Of a DNA stretch of 64,000 bases, positions 21,001-32,300 are shown one piece after another. The DNA comes from Bacteroidales bacterium (GTDB lineage: Bacteria > Bacteroidota > Bacteroidia > Bacteroidales > F082). The position numbers and the translations under genes are program-made. Positions within the stretch are counted from its first letter, which is position 1; every line of letters begins with the position of its first letter. The stretch is from contig JAFPWT010000017.1 in NCBI GenBank assembly GCA_017394865.1, positions 62,001 to 126,000 of the forward strand, read 5' to 3'. A model generated the notes under the pieces. It was not told the DNA's origin. It ran no database searches and saw only the letters and a program-made list of their open reading frames with translations.

Positions 21001-23362
21001 TGATGACGAGGTCGTTGCCTGTGCCATCGTCGGTGACGAGGCCCCACATATCGCCGGCGTTGCCACCGCCATAGACGGTGCCAATGCTGCCCGAAGTGAG
21101 GACGACATTCGGCACCTTGTGGTTGAGTTTGCTGTCGAAGGTGGCCTGGTTATTACCACCGAAGAGGGTGCGCACGTTGTAGATGCCGTTGATGCCATCC
21201 CAGCCATAGTTGGTTTTAGGAGTGACGACGCCACCCGTATAGGTGTCGATGGCGTTGGAATACACCTTATTCCAAGTGTTGCCGCTGCCTGAGCCCATGG
21301 CGCAGTTGACGGTGATGTTGGCTGCATACACGTCGGCCGAGTTACCGCCGGCAAAGACGGTGTCGCACTGGCCGCCGTTGATGTAGACATCAGTGGTGGA
21401 GCCATACACCATGTTGCCGCCGCCGAAGAGGTAGCGGATGCCGAAGTCGCGACCGTAGCCGGTGGTTGCTGTATTGGCGATATTGGGATTCAAGTTGGTC
21501 GTAGTTGCATTGACGGTGACGGTATGCAATCCATAGCCTTGTCCGCCGCCGACGTTGTTGCCGCCGAACACTGCGTAGATCGTACCACCGTCGATGGTGA
21601 CGGAAGAGCCATCGCTGCCACTAGCTGTTTTCAGATAAGCGTTTTTGGCGCCGCCGAACACCGAGTCGATCTTGATATAGTCGTTGGTCACCACAACAGT
21701 GGCTTTATAGATGGAAGGTAGGGTTAAAGTTTCAGCCGTGCCAGTGTTAGTCCACACGGGGCTGTCCCATGCGTTGGTTTGCGATTGTGTGGTCACGCTG
21801 CCGCCTGTGGGCACGGTATAAGTGTTGGAGGTAGCCGGTGTGAAGGTGCTGCCGTTGTAAGCGTAGTAGCCGTTACCGCCGCCGTAGACAGACCCGACCC
21901 TGACAGCGCCGGTGGTGGTGCCGTAGGAGGCATAAGTACCGCCAGCATCGACACCTACGGTGATGGTGGAGCCGTCGGTGCCTTGAACGGTACCGGCGAT
22001 GTCGTTTCCGCCAAAGATGGCACCGATGCTGTCGCAGTTGACGATGACCACCTCGGTCTTACCCGTCACGTCGGCCATACGTCCGCCGCCGAAGATGGCG
22101 CCGGTGACCATCAGGCCAGGTTCCTCCAACGTGGTGAAGGTAGGATACGGCCCTGAAGGATCCGATGTCGTACATGAGGTGGCTTGCACCTTATAATTAT
22201 AGGTCTGGTTAAAAGCCAAACCGGTGATGGTATAGGAGGAGACATTGCCCACTTCGACAAATTCCCATGTCGAAGCACTAGTGGTTTTCCACGATACCTT
22301 GTAAGTCTCGGCAGTGGGAGTCCAGTGGATGGTGGCGCCAACGTAGGTGACTTCAGTGTTTGCGGTCAACACAGTAGGATTTTGGCAAGGCGTCTTCACC
22401 AAAACGGTGGCCGAGCTTGTCTGCTGAGAGTTGTCAGCATAAGTGACGGTCACTGTCAGGGTAGCTTGCTTGTGACCTTCATTGTTTGAAGTGCCATAGG
22501 TAAGTGTAGGTGTAGCCGAATTGGCGCCACTCAAAGTGAGATAAGCAGCGCCATCGCCGGTAATGGTCCAAGCATAAGTGGCGGAATTGGCCGGGTTGGT
22601 CGTGCTGGTTTGGCTACCGGGGGTGCTTGTGCCATGATCGGAACCGCCGTAGTAGTTGTGGGTACCTCCGTTGAAGACATAAGAGGTATACGCCGGCGTG
22701 GTAGAATATTGATAGTCGGCCACGGAAGCCGAGAGATTGCGAACGTCGTTATAATTCATCTCGAAACCCTGCAAGGGGGTCAATCCGCCCGATTGCGTAG
22801 TGGTTTCCTCTGCATGTTCGGTGATACTCACGCCATAAAACCTGGCGGCATAGTCGGTCGGGTTGTATTTATAGGTCGACGACATCTGCCACTGGTTGTT
22901 TTCGTACGACACCCAGACGACTTGCCAACATTCAGTAGCGTTACCAATGTTGTACTCAGGAGGGCATGTGCCGCCGAAATGCTGGATACCGCGAGCCACA
23001 CCCTGGTCCCAGTCGTAGAAGAAGAAGTCTTCGGTGTTGTTGTTCAACATCTGGGTACCGGGATTCGTAGCGACGGAGATGGTACCGTTGAGAGCCAGCG
23101 GGGCCTTCAGGTACATCCTCGTCGAGCCGTCCATGAAATAGTAGTTGTAGTTGTTGCTCGAATACCAGAGACAGGTGGCTGGATCGAAGGCAGCAGCATC
23201 TTGTATACCACCGCCGCTATGCGCCAGGTAGTGGGTGCCTTTCATGATGACATACTGCGGATCATTCTGAGCCACGACGACGCTTCCTGTCAGGAGCAGG
23301 AGTGCGGTCAAGGCAATATGTCTGAGTTTCCTATTCATGCGTTGTATATTCATATCGTTCAT
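15026..23362 (-). CDS. giant GGG-repeat secreted protein B with Ig-like and FN3-like domains (2778 aa)
   Basis: The ATG at 23362 shares its A with the TGA of protein A (TGATG), so translation is probably coupled. The in-frame TTG at 23365 and ATG at 23338 are alternative starts. Counting from ATG 23362, residues 9-31 form a signal peptide (MNRKLRHIALTALLLLTG...). About residues 36-225 form an N-terminal module shared with protein A (YVIMKGTHYLAH, then FDPATCLW). About 250-325 look Ig-like (YAWTITGDG...LTVTVTYAD) and about 327-412 look like fibronectin type III (VTYVGATIHWTP...YTITGLAFNQTYNYKV). From about 420 to the end are GGG repeats. The last residues, GNVFGGGKQADVEG then V-T-I-V-P-N-N-P, repeat the closing motif of A and C, so this appears to be a true end. 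There is no T9SS sorting domain. Export to the periplasm or surface is inferred from the signal peptide. Confidence 0.88.
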   Translation of the reverse strand: MNDMNIQRMNRKLRHIALTALLLLTGSVVVAQNDPQYVIMKGTHYLAHSGGGIQDAAAFDPATCLWYSSNNYNYYFMDGSTRMYLKAPLALNGTISVATNPGTQMLNNNTEDFFFYDWDQGVARGIQHFGGTCPPEYNIGNATECWQVVWVSYENNQWQMSSTYKYNPTDYAARFYGVSITEHAEETTTQSGGLTPLQGFEMNYNDVRNLSASVADYQYSTTPAYTSYVFNGGTHNYYGGSDHGTSTPGSQTSTTNPANSATYAWTITGDGAAYLTLSGANSATPTLTYGTSNNEGHKQATLTVTVTYADNSQQTSSATVLVKTPCQNPTVLTANTEVTYVGATIHWTPTAETYKVSWKTTSASTWEFVEVGNVSSYTITGLAFNQTYNYKVQATSCTTSDPSGPYPTFTTLEEPGLMVTGAIFGGGRMADVTGKTEVVIVNCDSIGAIFGGNDIAGTVQGTDGSTITVGVDAGGTYASYGTTTGAVRVGSVYGGGNGYYAYNGSTFTPATSNTYTVPTGGSVTTQSQTNAWDSPVWTNTGTAETLTLPSIYKATVVVTNDYIKIDSVFGGAKNAYLKTASGSDGSSVTIDGGTIYAVFGGNNVGGGQGYGLHTVTVNATTTNLNPNIANTATTGYGRDFGIRYLFGGGNMVYGSTTDVYINGGQCDTVFAGGNSADVYAANITVNCAMGSGSGNTWNKVYSNAIDTYTGGVVTPKTNYGWDGINGIYNVRTLFGGNNQATFDSKLNHKVPNVVLTSGSIGTVYGGGNAGDMWGLVTDDGTGNDLVINEEIVKYGTHVKMNSPTILIDNLYGGCQVSNVRYSTWVELLDGHVGSVYGGCNVSGDVGSTRVDLDATAPAEYQKVYGGTYVVASGGIVYKNLFAGGNGFYHCLDASGYYTSGLNYTNQNYVGLASPTHNETHVVVKTGATIKGNVYAGGNLACVGFDNQSGSISDHASFPRFVGLASVRMSGGTVNGSVYGGGNMADVFGSNEVQVSGGTIDKSLYGGNDRMGKVAQISNRVLPSSYNTASDDATSLLDPKVYTYVGLTGNPSITNVYGGGNGDYEYFTSFAAAAAYTGDKETVVSCDITNQPIQRCTFVDVGIDGGASGGHIGTVYGGGDGVTVTEFLKVFLNVKTNPIGYSNVGTIFGGNNKGDLSLVSDIVLLNGQVNTVYGGCNQGAMTAGSDANAPTKNIVADNGETYSGIGSYVRLLASYDPDNDASTNNSVTPNVKVMDAIYGGCRMNGVTENSLVLVEGGNYLDPNLYGGSDISGTVSGMSRVVVVGGTVGNVYGGGNGNYDYRDNGDVYTIPTSGNSAELVATGITSAPICAQSGADILGGQVGDDAGIGSGHTDVKGNVFGGGYGHETSTTGDVTVNIGNATGSPTIYGDIYGGSAMGSVNTSASDVTIVNVLNGNITGDVYGGGLGQQEDQANNISAVAAVNNGKTYVNIGADNSGTYTGNVTFNNGRVFGCNNQYGSPLDSVFVNIYKTAHGADAAHNLYPSEPSAGWNVNTLATNALTQTYAISAVYGGGNLAAYTPTAERGSVVHVYGCDNTIHSVFGGGNAADVGTGDASTLSVTTRANTNVIVEGGRIHRVIGGGNGEDLSLPAANIFGTASTTVYAGLIDEVYGGANIQGSVDEINLLMSNPNSNSYNGCANYDDEVYGTVFGCANAAPYNKSVTTTIECGVGEIGALYGGSNQSWIGSESNHNSGVSVTLNLYGGEYVNVFAGSKGVAGSPGTPANIYGDVTLNLYGGTVTNAYGGSDANGNITGTITVNVLDREESNCGLDVTNIYGASNQTAYEPDNGSTRVSPVVNVIHIKNEESGVTYGIRGNVFGGGNLATVTSNPKVNIGYVSSMTIPSGYPIAEANRVAKVTGDVFGGGNQAGVTGNDTVIIRRDNSYANNLFGGGNLAGVTGNPVIIVEDGTVNTGIYGGCNADGTVTGNIEVNVLGGTLGVSGTPMSSGIFGGGYGAATQTSGNVTVNIGDASNAPTIYADIYGGSALGDVHALNTTTNVTTVNFAKGTLNGNLYGGGLGQASPAISAEVNGSVVVNIGKDKTGATINGGVILGSVFGANNINGSPKGNVTVNVYSATTDSIFGGGNQSAYAPTTASIAYPEVNVIGGEVKYKVVGGGNAAGVTANPHINISGGQVCTDNSNRMAGVYGGCNTSGTVTGDITINITGTDVSQTTIGTMTDLQAHKPVSVHGGGYGQATGTVGNITVNFGAADEVTTPHCEYPMLYGDLYGGSALGEVNSSSASPVNTTTVNVLNGSLKYYEYAQGNRYYQEGGNIYGGGLGDKASLGTGHSDVAAKVWGEVHVNIGAPRENAASLPFGQASLVHCNVYGCNNTNGSPQQNVYVDVYQTHHTSTDEASYMGSDRTYAIANVLGGGNQANYHPDNNPSWAKKTNVRIHYCDNTSENVYGGGNAADTDGTVVWVEGGRFNNIFGGGNGQVSVANIGQGSTDMTLLGGHVAYYFQGCNMHGEVGGTQHLQEGCPTGETCECDALVIENHYFGANQATVYNGINETVNCGQTFTFRKVYAGSRLATIYGDIRLTIRGGQIQYLFGGCEGSADISADVKKYPTLDWAQANDPELHEYMVNHGGSALVGTGGNIILTLEGGDIGTVFGGCDYRGTIEGTIQIIVDSTQTGTCGLDIDYIYGGNNLAAYTAPANTISPLVELKNGHVNFDVFGGSLGGNPSHLYGNGLLTGNPKVIIGDTAAGQKFYVGRDVFGGGSAGKVIGDTDVILQGKTTIGGNVFGGGKQADVEGSTNVTIVPNNP

Positions 23363-26300
23363 CAATTATTCTGACCATTAACTATCACTTTGGTATTTCC
23401 GGTGACTTCGCCCATGTTGCCGCCGCCGTAGACGTTGCCGAACACTTTGGCTTTGTTGCGGAGGAAGATCTCGGTGTTTCCTATGACTGTAGCCGCGTCG
23501 CCGCCGCCGAACACGCTACCAGAAATGATAGCGCGAGGAGCTGTGGGCACGGAATAGTGTACTGAGCTAAGATAAGTTGCCAAGCTTGACATCTGGGTGG
23601 CATCGTAGCCGATGTTGACCTGCGGGTTGGCGGTGACGGTGGCTGCCGTTCCCACCACACCCTTCGAGGCACCGTAGACGTTGCCGCGGACGCCGCTCTT
23701 GATGTGTACCACGTTGACCACGGGGCTGGTGAGATTTGCACCGTTAGTGGGTGTGTATGACGTCAAGTTACTGCCACCGTAGATGTTGGTGATGTAGAGC
23801 GGGCAGGTTTGGCTTTCGGCGTCAATCACGTTCACCGTAATGGTGCCGCTGATGTTACCGTTGACGTTGCTGCCGCCGTAGACGTTCTCCATGGTGCCGC
23901 CGTAGAGGTCGAGGACGACGTTGCCGGCGATGTCGGCGGAGTTGTCGGAGTGACCACTGCCCAAGCTGGACAGGTCGCCCTTCGAGCCGCCGAAGACGTT
24001 GGTATAGTGGCCGCCGTACACCGAGAGGTGGACGTTGCCAGGTTGACCGTTGCCTGCCGTCACATCAGCTTCCTTACAGCCTCCGTAGAGGTTGGTGACC
24101 GTCAAGGCATCGCTACAGTTGATGGAGGCTTCGATGTTGCCTTCCACATCGGCGTATTTGCCACCGCAGAAGAACTCGGTGATGAGTACCGATTCGCAGT
24201 GCGAGGCCTCATCGACGATGACGTTGGAATTGCCGGTGATGGTACCGCTTTGGTTGCTGCCCACGAAGAACTCGTTGACGATACCGCCGTGGATCTCCAG
24301 TTTGACATCGCCCTTGATGTTGGCTGCGCTGACCTCACCGTTACCGCCGCCGAACACATTGTTGAAACGACCGCCTTCGATGAGGGTGTGTACCGTCACG
24401 GTGTTGCCAACGGCACCGGCTGCAGCTGCGTTGCTGCCGCCGAACACGCGTTCGATACTGTTGTAGCAGTTGTGGACATATACTTTCAGTTTCTTATTCG
24501 AAGCGCCGGAGGCCGGGATGTAGTCGGCTTCGTTACCGCCGCCGAACACATTGTGGAGGGCGTAGGTTGTACCGTAAATCTCGTCGTCGGCCGTACGATT
24601 GGTCCTATAGATATTCACGACGACGCTGTCTTGAGGTGAGCCGTTGGTGTTGTTGCAGCCGTAGACGTTACCTTGGATGATAGCGCGTCCGACGTTAGTA
24701 TCGTCGTCGGGATTGAGGGTTCTGGAATGTGGTCCGCCGATGTTGACGGTGACGGTGCCATAAACCTTGGCTTCGGCTGCGGTGACGCCTGAGGCTGCTT
24801 TTCTGCCGAGACCTCCGCCGAACACGTTGCCGCCGTTATAGACGGGGAAGCCGTTGGCACTGGTGGTTTGATTGGTGATCAGTTCGCCGTTGAGGATATT
24901 GACGGTGGTCTTGTTGGTAGGTCCGCCGTTGACTTCGCCGAGGGCTGAGCCGCCATAGACGTCGCCATAGAGTTTCGGGAACTCTGAGTGGATTTCGACA
25001 GGTGTACCCGAAGTGTTGTCGTAAGCGAGGGTACCGAAGTTGACGGTGACGTTGCCTGTGGTTTCGGTGTCTTCGCCGTAGCCACCGCCGTGGATATTAG
25101 CTCTGTGTGTAGCGTCGGTGCCGATGGTGGTTTGCGTGGTGTTGTCACCCGTGATGTTGACGATGATGTTGCCGCTGACCTTGCCGCTGGTGTTGCAGCC
25201 ACCGTAGACGCCTTCGCCAACGCTGCCGCCGTTGATATTCACCAATGAGCCACCTACGCCGGCTTCGTTACCGCCACCGTAAATGTTATGGCTGACAGGG
25301 CCGTTGGTGAGGGTAACCACAGGAACACCGCTATAGTCGGCGAGGTTACCGCCACCGAAGACGTTGCCGACATACCAGCTGCAGGCATCGGAGGTTTTGT
25401 TGATGTTCACCTGGATGGTACCGTAGATGGTGCCGCTGGTGTTGTTACCGCCGAAAACGTTGTCCACCATACCGCTGTTGATGTTGAGGGTGATGTTGGA
25501 ATTGTTCGATGAAGAACCGATGTCGGCTGCATTGGCGCCGCCGTAGACAGTACCAATGCCTTCCAATTCATAACCGATACGGTTGTCAGTGTTATTATGG
25601 TTGGTGTGGTTATTCGTTCCAGTAGTGGTCCAGTCTCCTGTGCAACCGATATTGACAGCGCCAGCATTGCCTGCGGCCAGGTTACCGCCGCCATACACTT
25701 CGCCGATCTTCATGTCACAAGCTGTGCCAGAACCTTCGGCTTGTTTGTTGACGGTGAGGGTAACGGCGCCGCTGATCTTACCGCTTGAATTGTTACCGCC
25801 GAACACATGAAGGATGGTGCCGCCATGGATGTTGGTCACAGCATCGCCTTCCACCATTTCGTAGCTGGCTGCCACGCCTTCGCCGTTACCACCACCAAAC
25901 ACGTAGCCGATGGTGTTGCCGCCGTAGACGCAGACGTTGGTGGCTGCTACACTGGCTTTGTTGCCGCCGCCGTAGACGAAGCCGATGCTGTTGTCGCAGT
26001 TGTGGATGGTGACGTCGGGCGTACCTCCATAGGCTGCTTGGTTGCCGCCGCCGAACACGTTACCGAGGGCATATGTTAAACCTGATCCTGGAGCATCGGT
26101 GCCGTAGATATCGACTTTGACGGTGCTCTGTGGGGCGCCGGCAGCGTTATTGCAACCGTAGACCGAGCCGGTGACAGTACCTTTATTTACTGTTACCTGA
26201 ACCGGACCATAAACGTTGGCTGCGGCGTTGTCAATACCGTGTCCACCACCATAGAGGTCACCGTCGATGGTGCCACCATAGAGGGTGACATCCGTCTTGG

Positions 26301-29300
26301 AAGAGCCTTGATGTGCTGTTCCGGCATCGTTACAGTTGGTTTTGCCTTTGGCCGAGCCACCGTAAACATCGCCTGTGATGACTGCGGAGCCCGAATAGGT
26401 GGGAGGTGTGCCGCCATTAGTGGCACCTATCGTCACCAACACATCGCCATTCATACGGGTATCGGGACCTAAGCCGCCGCCATAAACATTGGCATGTTGT
26501 CCAGATGAACCAATGGCGCCGCCAGTGACAATCACTTCAGCCGTACCGCCCACGGAGCCGAGGACGTTGCAGCCGCCATAGACGCCAGTGCCCACAGTGC
26601 CGTTGGCAACTTGCACCGTGGTGGTGCCTGAGATGCCAGCTTGCGAACCGCCACCGAAGACGTTGCCTGCAATATTGGTGTTGGCGTTCTTGACAAGGAC
26701 TGTGGTGTTGCCCGATACAGCGGCCAAACTTCCACCGCCGTAGACACTACCGCTCACGGTAGCCGTATGCGAGGCATCGTCATCACCGATGATCACCATG
26801 GGGCGGGCTGTCACAACAGCTGTCTGACCCAAGCCACCGCCAAACACATCGTGGGTGATGCTATGGCCTGATGCCAAGTGTTTGATGTTCACTTCAGGCG
26901 AAGCTGAGGTGGCATCCGTAGGAGTGTAAGCGGTCACGTTACCACCGCCGTATACATAGTCGACGCTCAAGGGGCAGGAGCTGTTCTCCAGCACGTTGAC
27001 GGTGATCTTTCCGGTGATGTTGCCGTTTTGGTCGCTACCGCCGAAGGCGTTGGTCATGGTGCCACCCTTGAGGTTGAGGGTGACAGATCCATCGATGTCG
27101 GCGGCCACGCCGGTGATACTATTGGCCGGATCGGCAGCCACACCTCTCGAGCCTCCAAAGACGTTGTTGAGGTTACCACCTTCGATGTTGAGGATGACAT
27201 CGCCTAGGACGGGAGCCAAGTTGGCGCCGCCATAGACATCGCCGACGACCAAATCGCCGCACTTCACGGTAAGCTCGCCACCATCACAAGGAGCCACGTT
27301 GCCACCGCCGAAGAGGTTGGCCACGATCATACGGCCGCAACCGCCGTTGGGTTCAATATCGAGATACATTCCACCACTGATGTCGCCCTTGGTGTTTGAT
27401 CCACCGAAGATGTAGTTGAAGACGCCGCCTTTGACGATGGTGGTAGCGCCGACGTGGGAAGCATCGCCGTTGGTAATGTTGGCGCCTGGCAGTTCAGCTA
27501 ACTCGCCGTTGCCACCGCCGAAGATCTTATTAAAGCGTCCACCGTCGATTTCGACATAGTTTCTCGTAGTGTTGGCTGCATTGCCACCGCCGTAGAGATA
27601 TTGTATGCTGTTGTCGCAACCATGGACGTAGACTGAGGCCTTCTTCTCAGAAGTAAGACCCGTGGACTTATAGTGTGCCAGGTTGCCGCCACCGTACACG
27701 CCTTGCAGGGCAAAGGCTGAGGCAGCAGGATCCAAAGTAAGATCACTTATCGCTGCAACATCAGGATTGGGTTCGCTTTGGTTGGGAGCTTCGTTGTTTG
27801 CATCGTGGCCGGTATGGTAGATGTGCACGGTGATGTCACCGAGGGTGTTACCGCAGAGGTCACTGCCGCCGAAGACGTTGCCTGTGATGACGACATTGTT
27901 GCCTGAAGTCTGTGCCGCGGTACCGATATACACCAAGGCGTTGCCGTTCACAACCGCTTCGATGGAGTCGTTGGCAACAACATAAGTGCCTGCATCGTAG
28001 TTGCCAGTGGCATTCTTCACGCCGAGGCCGCCACCATAGACGTTGCCTCTGACAGTACCATTATAAATATATACTGTGGTGTTATTATTGGTGGCACCTG
28101 ATTGACCCTGGGTTGAACCCACCTGACCTTGTGACGAGCCACCATAGATGTTTCCGTAGATGACGGGGGCTATAGAGAGATTCTCAGTACCGAATTTAAC
28201 GGTGACATCGCCTTCGGTTTGGGTGGCTACACCGAGGCCGCCACCGAACACGTTGATGTTAGTGCCGCTGGCACCCACGTTGGCCAGCACATTGACGGTG
28301 ATGTCGCCTTTCACGTTGCCGTTGATGTTGGCACCGCCGTAGAGGCCGGTGAGACCAGCATTGGTGGTGGTGTAGTTGATGACGACATCGCCATTGCTGA
28401 CAGCGGTTACATCGCTGTGTCCATTGCCGAGGCTGGCAACGTCGCCCTTGCCGCCGCCGTAGATGGTGCCGTACAATGTAGATCCATTAATCGTTAAGGT
28501 AGTGGTATTTGCCGGATTGGCACTGGCGCTGTTAACGCTACCGAAGGCCGATCCGCCGTAGATATCACCATAGACAACGCTACTAGTGGTGCCATTGCCA
28601 AAGGTGACAGTAATATCTCCAGAGGTAGTGGTTGCGGCACCCAATCCGCCGCCGAACACGTCGGCTCTAGCGGTTGAGGTACCCACTTGGCCGCCGGTGA
28701 GTCTGATGACCACGGGACCGGTGTCGCCTTCGGCGTTGCAGCCGCCGTAAACGCCGCCATTGATCTGGCCACCTCTCACTTCCACATCGCTGCCAGCCAC
28801 GTCGGCGGCGTTGCCGCCACCGAACACGCTGCCGCTCACGGTACCAGCGATGATGTTTACATCGGGTGTGCCGCCGTAGTCGGCCAGGTTGCCGCCGCCG
28901 AACACGTCGCCCACGTACCAGCCGCAGGCGTCGGAGGTCTTTTCGATGTTGACTTGGATGGTGCCGTGGATGTCGCCGCTGGTGTTGTTACCACCGTAGA
29001 CGTTACCCACCATACCACTATTAATGTTAAGGGTGATATTGGAGTTGGATGAAGAGGTGCCGATGTCGGCTTTGTTGGCGCCGCCGTAGACGGCTCCGAT
29101 ACCTTCGAGGGTGGTACCGATTTGAGTGGGGTTGCTGGCTTGGGTGGTGAGTGCGCCTGTGCAACCCACGGTGATGGTGCCAGCTTTGCCCGCGGCCTCG
29201 TTGCCACCGCCGTAGACCTCACCGATGATCATATCGCAGGCGCCGGAGGCGGTGCTCTTGTTGATGTCGAGGGTCACGGTGCCAGTGATGGTGCCGTTAA

Positions 29301-32300
29301 GGTTGCTTCCCGCAAACACTTTATTAATGGTGCCACCCGTGATGTCGACGTCGACGTTACCTTTCACGTCGGCGACCTTCAGATCTGATGGGTCGTTGTT
29401 ACCGTGACCGCCGCCGAACACCATGCCGGTGATGATGCCACCGTCGATGTTCACGTCGGTGCCATTCACGTCGGCTGCGTTACCGCCGCCATAGACGTCG
29501 CCCGAGATGGTGGTGTTGCATTTGTTGACCACATTCACTTGCGGGGTGCCCAGCACGTCACCGGCGTCGCCGCCGCCGTAGACGTCGCCTGCCACAGAGG
29601 CCACATAAGCAGCATGTGCTGACGTGTTGTCGCCGATGGTGACCACAGGAGCACCGGTCACTTGGCCTTTGGAATGGTCGTTGGGGTCGCCCTTGCCGCC
29701 GCCGTAGACGTTACCGCTCACAGCGCCGTTAAGGACGTTCACTGCCAGGCTCTTGCCACTAGGTATCGAATACTGCGCCAGGTTACCGCCGCCGAACACG
29801 TTACCGACATACCAGTCAGAGGCGCAAGTAGCGGAATTATCTTTTTCAACGTTGACTTGGATGCCTCCTGAAATGCTGCCGCTGGTGTTGTTGCCGCCGA
29901 AGAGGTTGCCTACGATACCACTATTCATAATGAGTGTGATGTCGCCGGTGATATTGGCCTGATTAGCACCACCATACACATAGCCGATGCCTTCGAGGGT
30001 GGTACCGATGTTCTCGGGATGTTCGCTGTGTCCAGCTGTGAGGGAACCCGTGCAGCCGATGGTGATGCTACCCACATTGCTGGCCGCCAAGTTGCCACCT
30101 CCGTACAGTTCGCCGATCTTCATATCGCAAGCCGTGCTGGAACCGTTGGGATCGGTGTCGCCCTGCTTGTTGACATTGACACTGATGGTACCGCCGATGG
30201 TGCCTTGGCTGTTCGAGCCGCCGAACACACGACCGATGGTGCCACCGTAAATGTTTGTTGAAGCGTTGCCTGTGACGTTAGCCGCCGTGACGGTGCCGTT
30301 ACCGCCGCCGAACACGGTGCCGATGGTGTTGCCGCCATAAATCTTCACGTCGGTGGCAGCCACCGCAGCAGCATTACCACCGCCATATACATATTCTATA
30401 CTATTGTCACAGTTATGAACGGTGACTTTAGGATAACCGTTGCCATAAGTGTAGTCAGCTTGGTTGCCGCCACCGTATACGGCGAAGAGGGCGTATTCGT
30501 TGGCTGACGGAGCGGGATCGGTGCCATAGATATCCACCGTCACACTACGTTGTGGTGCGCCGTTAACATTATTGGCGCCGTACACACCGCCTGAGCCATT
30601 GGCTCCGTTGGCATCGGTCTTGTTCACCGAACCGCCAAATACTTTTACTTGCACAGGGCCATAGACGTTAGCCGCCGTAGAGCCATCGCCAAGGCCGCCG
30701 CCATAGAGTGAACCATTGATGGTGCCCTTGTTGAGGGTGACGTAAGTATGATAAGTACCAGTGGCTGAAGTTCCGTTGACATAACCGAGGGCTGAGCCGC
30801 CATAGACGTCACCATAGACAGTAACACCCGGGGTAGTCTGAGTTGTTGTACCGAGAGTGATTTCAACGTTTTGCGATACGCGGGTAGCACTACCATAGCC
30901 GCCGCCGTGGATATTGGCATTCTTGGAGGAAGTTCCGATTTGACCACCGTCGATTTGCATGGTGACATTATCGTTGATGGTGCCCCATGAGTTGCTACCG
31001 CCATAAAGTCCACCTATCCTCGAGGCATCACCAATAGTATTACCCTTGATGGTACCACCTTTCATCGTGATGGAGATTTCCTGGCCCTGCTGATTGTTAC
31101 TACCTCCAAATACACTACCATTAACCGTACCACCTAAGATGTAAATGCCTGTGGTTCCGTTGTCTCGTACCCAGCCGTAGTTGCCACCACCATAGACATC
31201 GCGCCAAATGGTGGCCTCGTCGGCAACAGCGACAACAGAGTTGTTAACCCTACCGACGGTTCCAGTCTGATAGTTTCCATTATTAGGATATATGCCACAA
31301 CCAGCGCCAAACACATTTCCTCCGTCGGCACCATTTGTTCCATAAGTAGCATTATAGCCACCCACATGGGTACCACCGCTCTCGCTTCCAACCACAGCAG
31401 TGCCACCTATATATAAAGCCGTGCTGCCATATAGTTCGCCACCGTCGTTATGAGTACCATTAGCACCGCCGGCCACCCAGCCGTTGATAGTGCCGCCGGT
31501 GATGATGAATTGACGGTCACCGGAAGCACCAGCAAATTCAGCTGCTCCATACACGGAACCACGCACTGTGCCTCCCTTGATGCGGATTTGCAATGCCCAC
31601 CCATCGTTTACAATGTAATTGGCGTAATTGTTGCCATAGTTGTTCAGACCTCCCGCAATGTTACACACTTCGCCACCTTCCATTATCATACGGCGTTTGC
31701 CTTGATATAGGTTACCATCGGAATCATATCCATTACCGGAATTGCCCATATAAATACATTCGGCAGCAGATCCGGCGGCAACGTCCTTACTTGCTTGCAC
31801 CTTGCCGCTCTTGATATTCCAGTCGTAAGTGAGGTTGTTCCGATTGGTGTTACTGGAAAACGCTTGATATTGTGATGCTCCATAAACAGTGTTATTGGAT
31901 CCAATGGACAGATTGCTGTTATCCCCCTTTGCACGATCATAGTCACAGCCAAAGATGGTCTTGGCACTCACTGTGCCGCTATGGGTATGAGTAGTACCAT
32001 CTATCATGTTGAAAGTGCCAAATGTACCGCTCTCAAGACGGATGGTATATTCGACAGCACCACTCGTATTGTCAGAAAGGCCTCTCACTGTACCTATATT
32101 AGTGGATGTGCAACCGCGACCAATAATAACATCGTATCCGCTTGTGGTAAGCGTGTAGGCAGCCGCGCTCAGCGTCACATTCTCAAACTTGGTGTTGGCA
32201 CCGAGGGTGATATTGTTGTTGTTGCCCACGACAACACCATTGGTATTGTCCGGAGCCTCGCCGCTGGGATAGTAGCACGAGATGGTCACAGCACGATCTA

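Larger units (their letters stand above)
1..31668 (-). repeat. extended glycine-rich repeat array across four genes
   Basis: The coding repeats leave a DNA-level repeat visible on the plus strand: the word CCGAACACGTTGCC or close variants recur through the region, for example near 1919, 6287, 8490, 9676, 15090, 19280 and 24822. Only the signal peptide and N-terminal domain regions of A and B break the array. Unit length varies from about 20 to 60 residues, so this is not a simple tandem satellite. Confidence 0.8.

Noticed and set aside
1-31668. Regular spacing of repeats resembling a CRISPR array
   Set aside because: Spacing is irregular, the repeats keep one reading frame over thousands of codons, and no cas genes are present.
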